Shown here one piece after another: positions 1-8,991 of a stretch of 64,000 nt of DNA (positions are counted from its first letter, which is position 1; the number at the start of each line of letters is the position of its first letter). Below the pieces are notes generated by a model. The model worked only from the letters and a program-made list of their open reading frames with translations, made no database searches and was not told the DNA's origin. The stretch is taken from assembly GCA_036496285.1 (NCBI GenBank), contig DASXLI010000036.1, positions 6,580-70,579 on the forward strand, read 5' to 3'. Made by a program: the position numbers and the translations under genes. The DNA is from DP-19 sp036496285. Lineage in GTDB: Bacteria > Desulfobacterota > Binatia > UTPRO1.

Positions 1-78
1 GGCCAGCGCGACCCACGCGAACGAGCGGTGCCGCGAGTCGCGCCCGCGCTCGGCAGTCGGCTGTGAGGTCGTATTCAT
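1..78 (-). CDS. Start of an unidentified gene, cut by the left edge
   Basis: An ATG at 78 on the minus strand opens a frame that stays open to base 1, giving 26 residues (MNTTSQPTAE, then Arg-rich, then FAWVALA). A polar, Arg-rich start turning hydrophobic is what a membrane permease or transporter often shows, but this is too short to assign. No clear ribosome site is visible. The 135 bases between it and the next gene (79-213) hold nothing I can name. Confidence 0.35.
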   Translation of the reverse strand, partial: MNTTSQPTAERGRDSRHRSFAWVALA

Positions 79-213
79 GGCGTCGGGCACACGAATGACC
101 ACTGGTCCGAGGGGCACCCAGCAATTGCTATGCCCCCGCGGCTCGCCGTTTGGCGCGGCTCAGCCGGCTGAACGCGCGACGATGCCCGAAAATTGAGCAG
201 CAGTGCCCGCGAA

Positions 214-633
214 TTAGGCAGTGAAGACGACGATCGCCTCGCCCGGCGTCGTCTGCTTGCCCTCGCCGTTCTCCGTCCAGATGGACAGCTCCGCCAGCCG
301 CTCGCCGTTCTCCTCCCACTTCCGGACGACCTTGCCGGTGCAGACGATCGGCTGGTCGGGAAAGTCCATGCCGCGGAACTGGCAGGAGATCTTGCGGATG
401 CGGCCGCGATGGCCGAGCCAGTTCGAGACCAGCTCGCCGAGAGCGGCATACTTGAACCGGCCGTGCACGATGATCGAGCCGAGCTGCTTCGCCTGCGGGA
501 ACTTGTAGTCGTGGTGTAGCGGATTGAAGTCGCCCGAGCCCGCTGCGTACTTCACGAGCTGTGTCACGCCCGCAGCCTTTTCGAGGCGGGGCAGGCTCTG
601 ACCCTCTTGGATGTCGCTCCAGGAAATCGCCAT
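214..633 (-). CDS. MaoC-family (R)-specific enoyl thioester hydratase, HadB-like subunit
   Basis: Hot-dog fold hydratase of 139 residues that should add or remove water at a 2-enoyl/3-hydroxyacyl thioester. The hydratase-2 signature is present as GDFNPLHHD, with Asp35, Asn37 and His40 in the positions of the catalytic Asp/His of MaoC and HadB enzymes. It starts at ATG 633, 11 bases after the stop of the preceding gene (645-1139), whose product is a hot-dog protein lacking this motif. That order, inactive partner then active partner, is how mycobacterial HadA and HadB heterodimers are arranged. I infer an obligate heterodimer acting in fatty-acid or acyl-CoA metabolism; the chain length is unknown. 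Confidence 0.85.
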   Translation of the reverse strand: MAISWSDIQEGQSLPRLEKAAGVTQLVKYAAGSGDFNPLHHDYKFPQAKQLGSIIVHGRFKYAALGELVSNWLGHRGRIRKISCQFRGMDFPDQPIVCTGKVVRKWEENGERLAELSIWTENGEGKQTTPGEAIVVFTA

Positions 634-644
634 GGCGTCCCTCG

Positions 645-1139
645 TCAGTAGTAGATCGCTTGGCCGCGCTGGACCGCCACGAGCTGTCCCGTCGCCGCGT
701 TCGTGAACGTGGTCTCCAGGGTGGTGATCAGCATGACGCCGAGCGCCTTGCTCTCGCGCGTCTGCAGCGCCTTCAGGGAGGCGGTCGCGACCAGCGTGTC
801 GCCGGCGCAGATGTCGGCGAGGTACTCGGTCTCGACGCCGCCGTCGAGGAGGCCGGCCAAGCCGTGCTCGAGGCGCGGCATGCCCTCGAGCGGCATGCTG
901 AAGGTGTCGCTCGAGCGCCCGGGGATGAAGACCGGCGTGCCGAGATACGTCGGCGGCGCCGGAAGGCTGCGGTAGCCGGCACGGCGCGCCGCCTCGACGT
1001 CGAAGTACACCGGATCGGTGTAGCCGACGCCGCGCGCGAACGCGCGCACGCTCGTCGTCGTGACCTCGTACGTCCACGGGGGACCGGCCTTGCCGATCAG
1101 CGCCCGCATCGCGTCGGTGATCTCGAACTTCGCGGCCAT
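645..1139 (-). CDS. FAS1-like/MaoC N-terminal dehydratase domain protein, HadA-like partner
   Basis: 164 residues from ATG 1139 (MAAKFEITDAM). This is a hot-dog domain of the FAS1-like dehydratase type (PF13452 style), usually the structural, substrate-binding half of a two-subunit dehydratase. At the place where the partner has Asp-x-Asn-Pro-x-His it reads GYTDPVYFD, so the catalytic pair is absent, as in HadA. A GAGGAG ribosome site lies 8 bases before the chosen start; a start 14 codons further upstream is less likely because it lacks one. Transcribed with 214-633; divergent from the quinone oxidoreductase at 1211. Confidence 0.82.
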   Translation of the reverse strand: MAAKFEITDAMRALIGKAGPPWTYEVTTTSVRAFARGVGYTDPVYFDVEAARRAGYRSLPAPPTYLGTPVFIPGRSSDTFSMPLEGMPRLEHGLAGLLDGGVETEYLADICAGDTLVATASLKALQTRESKALGVMLITTLETTFTNAATGQLVAVQRGQAIYY

Positions 1140-1173
1140 GCTGTGGGCTCTCCTCGGGCGTGTTCCATACTCG

Positions 1174-1203
1174 TTGGGCACCGCTGTGCCAATCGGCTAT
1201 GGC
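1174..1203 (+). promoter_or_regulatory. Predicted promoter, leaderless, for the quinone oxidoreductase
   Basis: TTGGGC at 1174-1179 and TATGGC at 1198-1203 are 18 bases apart. The -10 box ends 7 bases before ATG 1211 and there is no ribosome site, so the message probably begins at or beside the start codon. Confidence 0.45.
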
Positions 1204-1210
1204 TCGCCGC

Positions 1211-2200
1211 ATGGCGACCATGCGTGCGATTCGCGTCGAGGGTGCGGAGCAGGCGCTCGTCCTGGGCGACGCGCCGCGTCCCGAGCCGGCGGCAGGACAG
1301 GTCTTGATCGAGGTCCACGCGACCGCGGTGAATCGCGCCGACCTGCTGCAACGCCGCGGCTTCTACCCGCCGCCGCCCGGCGAGTCGGACACCCTCGGTC
1401 TCGAGGCCGCGGGAACCGTGGCGGCGCTCGGTCCGGACGTGAGCGGCGTGCGCGTCGGCGATCGGGTGATGTGCCTGCTCGGCGGCGGCGGCTACGCGGA
1501 GTACGTCGTCGTCGATCACCGGATGGCGCTGCCGATCCCGGCCGCAATGCCGTTCGAGCAGGCGGCCGGCATACCCGAGGTCTTCTACACGGCGTACATG
1601 ACGCTCGTCGCCGAGGCCGGGCTCGCGCGCGGCGAGACGCTGCTGATCCACGCGGGCGGGAGCGGCGTCGGCACCGCGGCAATCCAGCTCGCGAACGCGC
1701 TTGGCGCCCGCGCGCTCGTCACCGCGGGGAGCGCCGACAAGCTCGAGCGCTGCCGTGCGCTCGGTGCGGCGGGCGGCATCAACTACAAGGACGAGGACTT
1801 CGCCGAGCGCGGACGCGAGCTGAGCGACGGGCACGGCGCCGACGTCATCCTCGACTGCGTCGGCGGCTCCTATCTCGAGCGCAACGTCGGCCTGCTGGCA
1901 CCGCGCGGAAGGCTCGTCATCATCGGCCTCATGGGCGGCGCCAAGGCCGAGATCAACCTGGCGCTCCTGGTCGGCAAGCGCCTGCGCGTGATCGGCACCG
2001 TGCTGCGGACGCGCAGCTTCGAGGAGAAGCTCGCGTTGACCGCCGGTGTACGCGCGACCGTCCTACCGCTCCTCGCGGCGGGCACGGTGCGGCCGATCAT
2101 CGACGCCGAGTTCCCGTTGACCGACGCGGCCGCTGCTCACGACCGCGTCGCGTCCAACGCGAATTTCGGCAAGGTCATTCTGCGCGTCCGTCAGGGATAG
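1211..2200 (+). CDS. NAD(P)H:quinone oxidoreductase, PIG3 type (zinc-free MDR)
   Basis: 329-residue medium-chain dehydrogenase/reductase. It opens with MRAIRVEG after three residues, has the substrate region NRADLLQRRGFYPPPPG typical of the PIG3/TIGR02824 group, and the NADPH-binding loop HAGGSGVGTAAIQLA. No structural or catalytic zinc cysteines are present, as expected for quinone reductases. It should reduce quinones or activated alkenes in the cytosol. Start choice: ATG 1211 follows the -10 box of a plausible promoter by 7 bases; ATG 1220 is the alternative. Its last 10 bases overlap, tail to tail, the end of the large secreted protein gene. Confidence 0.88.
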   Translation: MATMRAIRVEGAEQALVLGDAPRPEPAAGQVLIEVHATAVNRADLLQRRGFYPPPPGESDTLGLEAAGTVAALGPDVSGVRVGDRVMCLLGGGGYAEYVVVDHRMALPIPAAMPFEQAAGIPEVFYTAYMTLVAEAGLARGETLLIHAGGSGVGTAAIQLANALGARALVTAGSADKLERCRALGAAGGINYKDEDFAERGRELSDGHGADVILDCVGGSYLERNVGLLAPRGRLVIIGLMGGAKAEINLALLVGKRLRVIGTVLRTRSFEEKLALTAGVRATVLPLLAAGTVRPIIDAEFPLTDAAAAHDRVASNANFGKVILRVRQG

Positions 2201-5200
2201 GGATCGAGGAACACGCTCTTCTTGTTGAGCTTCCAGCCCCTGCTGAGCGACTGCCACAGGCCGCGCACGGCCCACTTGTTCGTCCCCGAGACGATCTGGG
2301 TCTGCATGTCGCTGACGGCCTTGTCGACATTTCCGTACGCCGTCAGCTTGAGCGCGTAGTACAGGACGCAGGTGCCGCCCGGGCACTCGCTGCTGCTGGT
2401 GCACATCGAGTCGTTCCGTGGTCCCGCTGCGCAGGTGCGGATCGGCTTGATGGTGATCTTCATCATGTAGATGCCGCCGGTCGTTTTCGCCGCGAGGTTT
2501 CGATACTTCCACTTCGAGGGGTTGCCCTCGATGATCGATCCGGCGGGTATCGTCTGCTCGAGCACGATACTGTCGGGACTGAGGTTGACGCACGCGCCGG
2601 AGCCGCAGTCCTCGTCCGTGGTGCAGACCTGACTCGGGTCGTTCGCGCACACCAACCGTGAGAGCCGGAACGTGAAGTCGTTGTGGCCGAAATCGGCGAT
2701 GCCTTCGGCCGGAAAGATCAGACGGCCGTGCACCTTCACCGCATCGAGCTTGTCGGTGTTGAGCGTGATCTTCGACGGGTCGTCGCAGATCGGCGCCTGA
2801 CAGCTGTTCAAGCAGGCGTCGAGCGGCTTCTGCGGCTGGTTGGGATAGCAGCCGGAGACGCTGTTGCCGTCGTCGCAGCCCTCGCCGTCGGCGGTCTGCG
2901 TGACACCGTCGCCACAGAACGTGCAGTCGGTACGGCAGAGGTTGTTGTTCGGAGGTAGGGCAACGCCCGGCGGATCGCAGGTCTCGCCCGGCTCCACGAT
3001 GGAGTTGCCGCACACCGCCGTCCCAGGGGTGCTCGTCACGGTCGGGGAGGGCGTCCTCGTCGCCGTGGCGGTCGGCGTGACGGTGCGGGTGGCGGTGACC
3101 GATGGCGTCGGCGTACGCGTCGCCGTGGTGGTGACGGTCGGTGTCGGCGTCACGGTCGGCGTCGGCGTCACGGTCGGTGTCCGCGTCACTGTCGCCGTCG
3201 GCGTCACGGTCGGCGTACCGGTCGCGGCCGCCACGGTTGGAGTTGTCGTGACCGTCGGGGTCGCCGTCACGGTCACCGTGGGCGTCGCCGTCAGCGTCGG
3301 CGTTGCCGTCACCGTCGGGGTCGCCGTCACGGTCGGAGTGGCGGTCACGGTTGGTGTCGGCGTCACCGTCGGAGTGGCGGTCAGGGTCGGTGTCGGCGTC
3401 ACCGTCGGTGTGGCCGTCACCGTCGGCGTCGCGGTGAGCGTCGGCGTGGCGCTCGCCGTGATGGTCGCGGTGGGCGTGACGGTGCGCGTGCTGGTCGGCG
3501 TCGGGGTCGGCGGATGTCGATATCCGATGTCGGCGCCGAGCGGGCATTGTCCGCCCGCCAGGGTGATGGGCGCGGGCTCGTTGCCGCTCGTCAGCACGTA
3601 CCCCGCGGGCAGCGTGCTTTCGACGACGTCGATGAGGTACGTGCCGGCCAGCACGCCGCTGAAGTGGTAGGTGCCGCTGCCGTTGGTCGTCTGCGTGTCG
3701 ATCACGCTGTCGCCGCCGTCGATCACGCCGTTGCCGTTGGCGTCGTTCCACAGCTTGACGTCGACGCCGGAGATGCCGAGCTCGCCGCCGTTCTGCACCC
3801 CGTTGCCGTCGAGGTCGTTGTAGATGGTGCCCTCGACGCAGCCGTTCAGCGGCGTGTGCGCATGGCAGGGCACGGTCGTGCCGACGGCGCTTGCGGAGCA
3901 CGTGTTGTCGATCGCGTCCGTCCCTGGAGGCAGGTTGGCGAAGCTGTTGATCGTGACCTTGAACGTCACGGTGTAGGACTTGCCGACCGGCAGCGCCGTC
4001 ACCGCATCGAGCACGTGGCCGCTGCCGTCGAGCGGGAAGGCGGTTCCCACGCCGTCGTCGGGGATCGATGACGTGGCGTTGGCTGCGTTGGTGAAGAAGG
4101 TGCTGTTGGCAACGTACGTCGTGCCCGCGGGAATCGTGTCCTTCAGGAGGATATCCGGGACGGGGGCGCGGCTGACGTTGACGATGCTGATCGTGTACAG
4201 GAGCACGTCGCCGGGGCTGATGAATCCATCACCGTCGTTGTCGACGGCGAGCGTGCCGTCCTTGCCCGCGGCGAAGAGCGGCAGGGGCGGAATGCCGGTG
4301 CCGGCGTCGAGACCCGGCTCGGCGGCGCTGGCGTTCTGCGGATCCTCGCCCCACGCCGCCGCGAGCTTGACGCCCGGCGTGAGGACGTAGACGAGCGTGC
4401 CGGTCTGATCGCCGTCGCTGGTGTCGAAGATCTTGGCGCGCTCGAGCTCCTTCAAGCTAAGCGCCACGTCGTACTTGTTGCCGTTCGGATCGGTGAGCGC
4501 TCCGGTCGAGGGATCGGCGTCGAAATCGACGTAGACCGTGACCGGCGTGTCGCCGTTGCCGACCGGCGTCACCCAGACCGGGCTGCCGTTCTCGGACGGG
4601 TTGACCCCCGAGATCGGATCGCGGCCGATCCCGAGGCCGACCAGCGTCTGCGGCGTCAGCGAATCCTGGGGGACGAGGGTGTATCCCCAATCGAACGCCT
4701 GATTGCCGCTGGTGCTGGTGTCGGTCGAGTTGGTCGTCGAGAACGCGTAGAACATCGACGCGGCGGAGAAGTGCGCGCCGAAGCCGTCCGGGACGACCTG
4801 TTGCAGGAAGCCCCCGTGCGTGCCGCCCGGGACGGTGAGATTGGTGGTCGTGAGAGCGCCGCCGCCGTTGCGCGTCGTGTACTGGACCGTCAGATTGCTG
4901 ATGCCCGGGTTGTACAGCCACACCGTCGTCGCCGTTCCCGCGACGCCAGTCACCGACGCCACGGTCGAGACCGGGGTGTAGTAGCTGCTCGACCACAGGC
5001 TCGTCGGCGAGAGCGGCGTGTCGCGGCTCTCGTAGTTGGATGCGACGTCGCCGGTGAGCAGCTCCACCTGCACCGGCTTGTCGGACATGATCTGGCCGCC
5101 GACGTTGACGCCGCCGTTGACGAGGTATCCCTGCCCCTCGGCGAGCACCTGCGTCGTCTCGAAGACGCCGTCCGCGTCCTTGTCGATCTGGACCGTGGCG

Positions 5201-5952
5201 CCGCCGACGCCGGCCATGATCGCGAAGCCGGTGTACTCGAACATCTGATGATCCGCCGTGTCCAGGATGCTCTGGCCGACCGGCGCGATGTAGTTTGTTC
5301 CCCAGTTGTCGGTGTCGAACACGGCGACGGAGGACGCGAAGAGCGTGCTCGACCCGGTTGCCCACCCGACCTTGCTGACGGCGACGGTCTTCGTCGCCGC
5401 GAACTTGTCACGTCCGTCGAACTTGATCGCTGAGAGATTGGTGGTGTCGACGGGATTGCTGAGGACGATCACCTTTCCAGCATTGATGATATCGCTGGTG
5501 TCGCATGTGCCGCCCGGGCACGCCGAGTTGCTCGTGCATGAGTTGCCGTCATTGGAGCCGCCCATGCAGACGGGCGGAGGAAGTCCGTCGGCCGGGTTGC
5601 CGTTGCCCCAGATCTGTGTCCCGCCCGGGTTGCCGCCGCTGTACAGATTCAGCGGATTGGCGATGTCGGGATCGTACCCGTTCTCCCACTGATCGTAGTA
5701 GATGATGGTGTTGTTCGCGATCGCTGCGAGCGAGATGTAGGTCTGCATGGGATTGGCGGGATTCGGAACCCCGCCTCCCGTATGGATCGTCTGGAGGGCC
5801 GTCAGTAGCTGATCCTCCGGGTAGGGCACGTAGAACGTCTGCACCGGCGGCGGATTGGTCGCGAACGCGATGCCGCTGCCGGTCAGGAGGACGATGCCAA
5901 CGAGCGCTGCACGAAGCGCGAGTGTCGAAGTGCGGGGGATGACGTGGCGCAT
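2191..5952 (-). CDS. Giant secreted multidomain protein (DUF11 + SdrD B-like + Pro/Thr linker + Cys-rich tail)
   Basis: 1253 residues, exported: residues 1-31 form a signal peptide ending in ..GSGIAFA. Residues 32 to about 570 are an extracellular region I cannot assign to a family. Residues about 577-700 look like a DUF11 repeat (DTIPAGTTYVANST). Residues about 702-810 match an SdrD B-like/SpaA domain (GTIYNDLDGNGVQNGGE). Residues about 812-977 are an almost pure Pro-Thr-Val-Ala linker. A Cys-rich region (CGNSIVEPGETCDPPG, a DUF4215-like piece) and a beta-rich tail follow. Three four-Cys inserts spaced C-x7-9-C-x5-C-x4-C occur near residue 140 and in the tail. AGGAGAGG lies just before ATG 5952. 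Likely cell-surface adhesin or structural protein; no catalytic residues recognised. Confidence 0.82.
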   Translation of the reverse strand: MRHVIPRTSTLALRAALVGIVLLTGSGIAFATNPPPVQTFYVPYPEDQLLTALQTIHTGGGVPNPANPMQTYISLAAIANNTIIYYDQWENGYDPDIANPLNLYSGGNPGGTQIWGNGNPADGLPPPVCMGGSNDGNSCTSNSACPGGTCDTSDIINAGKVIVLSNPVDTTNLSAIKFDGRDKFAATKTVAVSKVGWATGSSTLFASSVAVFDTDNWGTNYIAPVGQSILDTADHQMFEYTGFAIMAGVGGATVQIDKDADGVFETTQVLAEGQGYLVNGGVNVGGQIMSDKPVQVELLTGDVASNYESRDTPLSPTSLWSSSYYTPVSTVASVTGVAGTATTVWLYNPGISNLTVQYTTRNGGGALTTTNLTVPGGTHGGFLQQVVPDGFGAHFSAASMFYAFSTTNSTDTSTSGNQAFDWGYTLVPQDSLTPQTLVGLGIGRDPISGVNPSENGSPVWVTPVGNGDTPVTVYVDFDADPSTGALTDPNGNKYDVALSLKELERAKIFDTSDGDQTGTLVYVLTPGVKLAAAWGEDPQNASAAEPGLDAGTGIPPLPLFAAGKDGTLAVDNDGDGFISPGDVLLYTISIVNVSRAPVPDILLKDTIPAGTTYVANSTFFTNAANATSSIPDDGVGTAFPLDGSGHVLDAVTALPVGKSYTVTFKVTINSFANLPPGTDAIDNTCSASAVGTTVPCHAHTPLNGCVEGTIYNDLDGNGVQNGGELGISGVDVKLWNDANGNGVIDGGDSVIDTQTTNGSGTYHFSGVLAGTYLIDVVESTLPAGYVLTSGNEPAPITLAGGQCPLGADIGYRHPPTPTPTSTRTVTPTATITASATPTLTATPTVTATPTVTPTPTLTATPTVTPTPTVTATPTVTATPTVTATPTLTATPTVTVTATPTVTTTPTVAAATGTPTVTPTATVTRTPTVTPTPTVTPTPTVTTTATRTPTPSVTATRTVTPTATATRTPSPTVTSTPGTAVCGNSIVEPGETCDPPGVALPPNNNLCRTDCTFCGDGVTQTADGEGCDDGNSVSGCYPNQPQKPLDACLNSCQAPICDDPSKITLNTDKLDAVKVHGRLIFPAEGIADFGHNDFTFRLSRLVCANDPSQVCTTDEDCGSGACVNLSPDSIVLEQTIPAGSIIEGNPSKWKYRNLAAKTTGGIYMMKITIKPIRTCAAGPRNDSMCTSSSECPGGTCVLYYALKLTAYGNVDKAVSDMQTQIVSGTNKWAVRGLWQSLSRGWKLNKKSVFLDPYP
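3022..3516 (-). repeat. Pro-Thr linker-coding degenerate tandem repeat
   Basis: About 500 bases made of near-repeats of GTCGGCGTCACC-like units, coding for (T/A)PT(V/L)T(P/A) repeats in the secreted protein of 2191-5952. The opposite strand stays open by composition and is not a gene. Such tracts are prone to slippage and assembly error, so the copy number is uncertain. Confidence 0.85.
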
Positions 5953-6172
5953 GAGACCCTCTCCTGAAACGTGCCGTGCAATACCGCTGCAGCGGCAACC
6001 CGTGTGCAGAAGCGCCAGCGAGATGCCGGCGCCTCGCGGAGGATCTCAGCTTCGAGGAGGATCGCAATTGCTTTGTGGACGCGCGAGGACGATTTACTGC
6101 GCCTAAACGTCGCAGTTGCGGCGAGATGCGCCAGAAGAGCGCATCCATGCGCGTGGCGTGAGCGTCTGGCGG

Positions 6173-7825
6173 CTAGCCGACGTGCGGACGCGCGCGCGCG
6201 ATGATGCGCTCGGTGTCCGTCGCAACCGGCAGTGTGCCGAACGCCATACCGTGATCGCCCGCGAGCCGTGAGGCGCAGAACGCATCGGCGACGGCGCTGT
6301 CGCCGCTCCGGACGAGCAACGATCCCTGGAACGCGAGCGCCATGCGCTCGACCAAGCGGCGTGCCCGCGTCTCGATGTCGTCGAAGTCGCGCAGCTCGTC
6401 GGCGAGCGTCGCCACGAACGCGTCGAGGCGCGCGTCGCCGCTGCGCGCCAGCGCCAGCTCGCCGAAGAACGCCTCGACGCTCTCCGGGCTCCGTCCCATC
6501 GCGCGCAGGACGTCGAGGCACATGACGTTGCCCGAGCCTTCCCAGATCGAGTTGAGCGGCGCCTCGCGGTAGAGGCGCGGCATCTGCGACTCCTCGACGT
6601 AGCCGGCGCCGCCGAGGCACTCGAGTGCCTCGCTCGCGACCGCGGGGGTGCGCTTGCAGACCCAGTACTTCATCACCGCGGTCACGAGGCGCGAGAAGCG
6701 GCGCGTTTCCTCGTTGCCGGCGGACTCGTCGTAGGCGCGGGCGAGCCGCATCATCGCGGCCGTCGCGGCCTCGGCCTCGACGCACAGGTCGGCGAGCACG
6801 TTCCGCATGAGCGGCTGATCGACCAGGCGGCGGCCGAACGCCGAGCGGTGGCCGCAATGATGCGTCGCCTGCGTCACCGCCTGGCGCATCGTCGCCGACG
6901 AGCCGATCACGCAGTCGAGGCGGGTGTGGTTCACCATCTCGATGATCGTCGGCACGCCACGGCCCTCCTCGCCGAGCATGCGCGCCCACGCGCCATGGAA
7001 CTCGACCTCGCTCGACGCGTTCGAGCGGTTGCCGAGCTTGTCCTTGAGGCGCTGGATCTGGATGCGGTTGCGCGTGCCGTCGGGGAGCCAGTTGGGCATG
7101 AAGAAGCAGGAGAGGCCGCGGTCGGTCTGCGCCAGCACGAGGAACGCGTCGGACATCGGCGCGGAGCAGAACCACTTGTGGCCGGTGATCTCGTACTCGG
7201 CGCCGGCGCCGCGGGCGGCGACCGCCTCGGCGCGGGTCGTGTTGGCGCGCACGTCCGAGCCGCCCTGCTTCTCGGTCATCGCCATCCCGCAGATGGCGCC
7301 GCGCTTCTCGTGCGCCGGCTTGAGCTGCGGGTCGTACTCGAGCGAGGTGAGGCGCGGCTCCCACTCGCGCGCGATCTCGGGCTGCGCGCGCAGCGCCGGC
7401 ACCGCGGCGAACGTCATCGTGATCGGGCAGCCAAATCCCGACTCGGCCTGACTGAGGAGGTAGAACATGGCCGTGCGCGCCGGATGCGCGCCCGGGACGG
7501 GCTCGCGCCAGGGGAGGGCGTGCAGGCCGTGCGATACGCCGGCCCGCATCAGGTGGTGCCAGGCGGGATGGTACTCGACCGTGTCGATGCGGTGACCGTA
7601 GCGATCGTGCGTCTTCAGGACCGGCGGAAGGCCGTTGGCATCGATGCCCCAGCGGATCGCCTCACCCCCGGCCAGCGCCCCGACGGCCCGTACCCGCTCG
7701 CGTGCCCAGTCCCCGCCCTCGCGCGCCAGGGCCTCGCCGAGCGCGGCGTCGTGGTCGAAAGGATTGTAGTTCTCGAGCGGCGGCGGCTGGTTCAGCACCT
7801 CGTGGGTGGGATGGTACGTGGCCAT
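6173..7825 (-). CDS. aidB: AidB-like acyl-CoA dehydrogenase
   Basis: 550 residues from ATG 7825 (GAGGAG ribosome site 6 bases before it). It aligns by eye along its length to E. coli AidB: HEVLNQPPPLENYNPF near the N-terminus, CPITMTFAAVPAL, GMAMTEKQGGSDVRANTTRA in the FAD/substrate region, SCFFMPNWLPDGTRNRIQI, KDKLGNRSNASSEVEF, and LYREAPLNSIWEGSGNVMCL near the C-terminus. AidB is an FAD flavoprotein of the alkylation (Ada) response with weak isovaleryl-CoA dehydrogenase activity and a DNA-binding C-terminal part. No ada or alkA gene is nearby, so its role here may be ordinary acyl-CoA metabolism. The 220 bases to the next gene (5953-6172) contain nothing I can name. Confidence 0.92.
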   Translation of the reverse strand: MATYHPTHEVLNQPPPLENYNPFDHDAALGEALAREGGDWARERVRAVGALAGGEAIRWGIDANGLPPVLKTHDRYGHRIDTVEYHPAWHHLMRAGVSHGLHALPWREPVPGAHPARTAMFYLLSQAESGFGCPITMTFAAVPALRAQPEIAREWEPRLTSLEYDPQLKPAHEKRGAICGMAMTEKQGGSDVRANTTRAEAVAARGAGAEYEITGHKWFCSAPMSDAFLVLAQTDRGLSCFFMPNWLPDGTRNRIQIQRLKDKLGNRSNASSEVEFHGAWARMLGEEGRGVPTIIEMVNHTRLDCVIGSSATMRQAVTQATHHCGHRSAFGRRLVDQPLMRNVLADLCVEAEAATAAMMRLARAYDESAGNEETRRFSRLVTAVMKYWVCKRTPAVASEALECLGGAGYVEESQMPRLYREAPLNSIWEGSGNVMCLDVLRAMGRSPESVEAFFGELALARSGDARLDAFVATLADELRDFDDIETRARRLVERMALAFQGSLLVRSGDSAVADAFCASRLAGDHGMAFGTLPVATDTERIIARARPHVG

Positions 7826-7941
7826 GGGGCTCTCCTCGACGCCGTTATCACCCAGGGTCGGGACGGCCAGCAAGTCGGCGGGTTCCGCCAGAGCGCGACG
7901 TGATATACATGGAAGGACATATCGTGAGGGGGGAACCGCCC

Positions 7942-8976
7942 ATGAACATGTCCGCGAGCAATGGCCAGCCCGTCGTGAACCAGCTCGAGCACCTCGACGA
8001 GGAGCTCGAGACCATCCTCACGTCGTTCGACAGCGCGTATGCCTGGAACTACGGCAGCGTGAAGGAAGGCCTGCGCGACCTCTACGAGAAGGCCAAGCGC
8101 GACCAGTGGAACGGCACGACCCAGCTCGCGTGGGACACCGACGTCGATCCCGAGCGCGGCATCTTCCCCGACATGCTGAACCCCCTCTCCTCCTATGGTC
8201 CCTACCAGAAGCTCAACGACAAGGAGCGGAACCACCTCCGCCATGGACAGATCTCACTGCAGCTCTCGCAGTTCTTGCACGGTGAGCAGGGCGCGCTGAT
8301 CGTCGCCTCGCAGCTCGTCGGCGCGGTGCCGTGGATCGACGCCAAGTTCTACGCCGGCACGCAGACGATGGACGAGGCGCGCCACGTCGAGGTGTTCGGC
8401 CGTTACCTGCGCGAGAAGCTCGAGTGGCAGTGGCCCGTGAACGAGGAGCTGAAGGAGCTTCTCGATGCGACGATCAAGGACAGCCGCTGGGACTTCAAGT
8501 ACCTCGGCATGCAGATCATCATCGAGGGCCTCGCGATGGCGGCCTTCGGCAACCTCTTCCAGATCACGACCGAGCCGCTCCTGAAGGAGCTCGTCCGCTA
8601 CGTCATGAAGGACGAGGCGCGCCACGTCGCCTTCGGCGTCGTCTCGCTGCACGAGTACTACGACGACATGCCGGCGAACGAGCTGAGCGACCGCGAGGAC
8701 TTCATCATCTATGCCTGCGAGCTGATGCGGAACCGCCTGGTTGGCGACCAGATCGCCGGCGTGATGGGCTGGAACAAGATGGAGGTCCGCGACGTCGTGT
8801 TGCAATCGCCCATCGGCCTCGCGTTCCGGAGCCTCCTCTTCTCGCGTGTCGTGCCGAACCTGAAGCGGCTCGGTCTCCTGAGCCCGCGCGTCCGCGCCGC
8901 GTTCGAGAAGCTCGAGATCATCCAGTTCGAGAACGCCGATCCGGAGGCGCAGGACCGGGAGCTCGGCCTCAGCTGA
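7942..8976 (+). CDS. Ferritin-like diiron protein, putative oxygenase/oxidase
   Basis: 344 residues, all-helical by composition. The six ligands of a ferritin-like diiron carboxylate centre can be read: Glu115 (HGEQGA), Glu145 and His148 (DEARHVEVF), Glu195 (IIIEGLA), Glu225 and His228 (KDEARHVAF). Two EARH motifs are the pattern of R2-like and AurF-like diiron proteins. Substrate unknown. ATG 7942 is preceded by GAGGGGGG at 7926-7933; upstream in-frame starts have no such site. Head-to-head with the AidB-like gene, 116 bases apart, so the two may share a control region. It ends 15 bases before the convergent beta-helix gene. Confidence 0.82.
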   Translation: MNMSASNGQPVVNQLEHLDEELETILTSFDSAYAWNYGSVKEGLRDLYEKAKRDQWNGTTQLAWDTDVDPERGIFPDMLNPLSSYGPYQKLNDKERNHLRHGQISLQLSQFLHGEQGALIVASQLVGAVPWIDAKFYAGTQTMDEARHVEVFGRYLREKLEWQWPVNEELKELLDATIKDSRWDFKYLGMQIIIEGLAMAAFGNLFQITTEPLLKELVRYVMKDEARHVAFGVVSLHEYYDDMPANELSDREDFIIYACELMRNRLVGDQIAGVMGWNKMEVRDVVLQSPIGLAFRSLLFSRVVPNLKRLGLLSPRVRAAFEKLEIIQFENADPEAQDRELGLS

Positions 8977-8991
8977 TCGCGAGGCGCGTCG

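Noticed and set aside
2864..3670. Long plus-strand open frame rich in Val-Gly opposite the Pro-Thr linker
   Set aside because: It is the complement of the degenerate linker repeat; its product is a low-complexity VGVTVGV chain with no start signal.
7902..7923. Inverted repeat GATAT...ATATC as an operator upstream of the diiron protein
   Set aside because: Only five-base arms with 12 bases between; too weak to annotate as a site.
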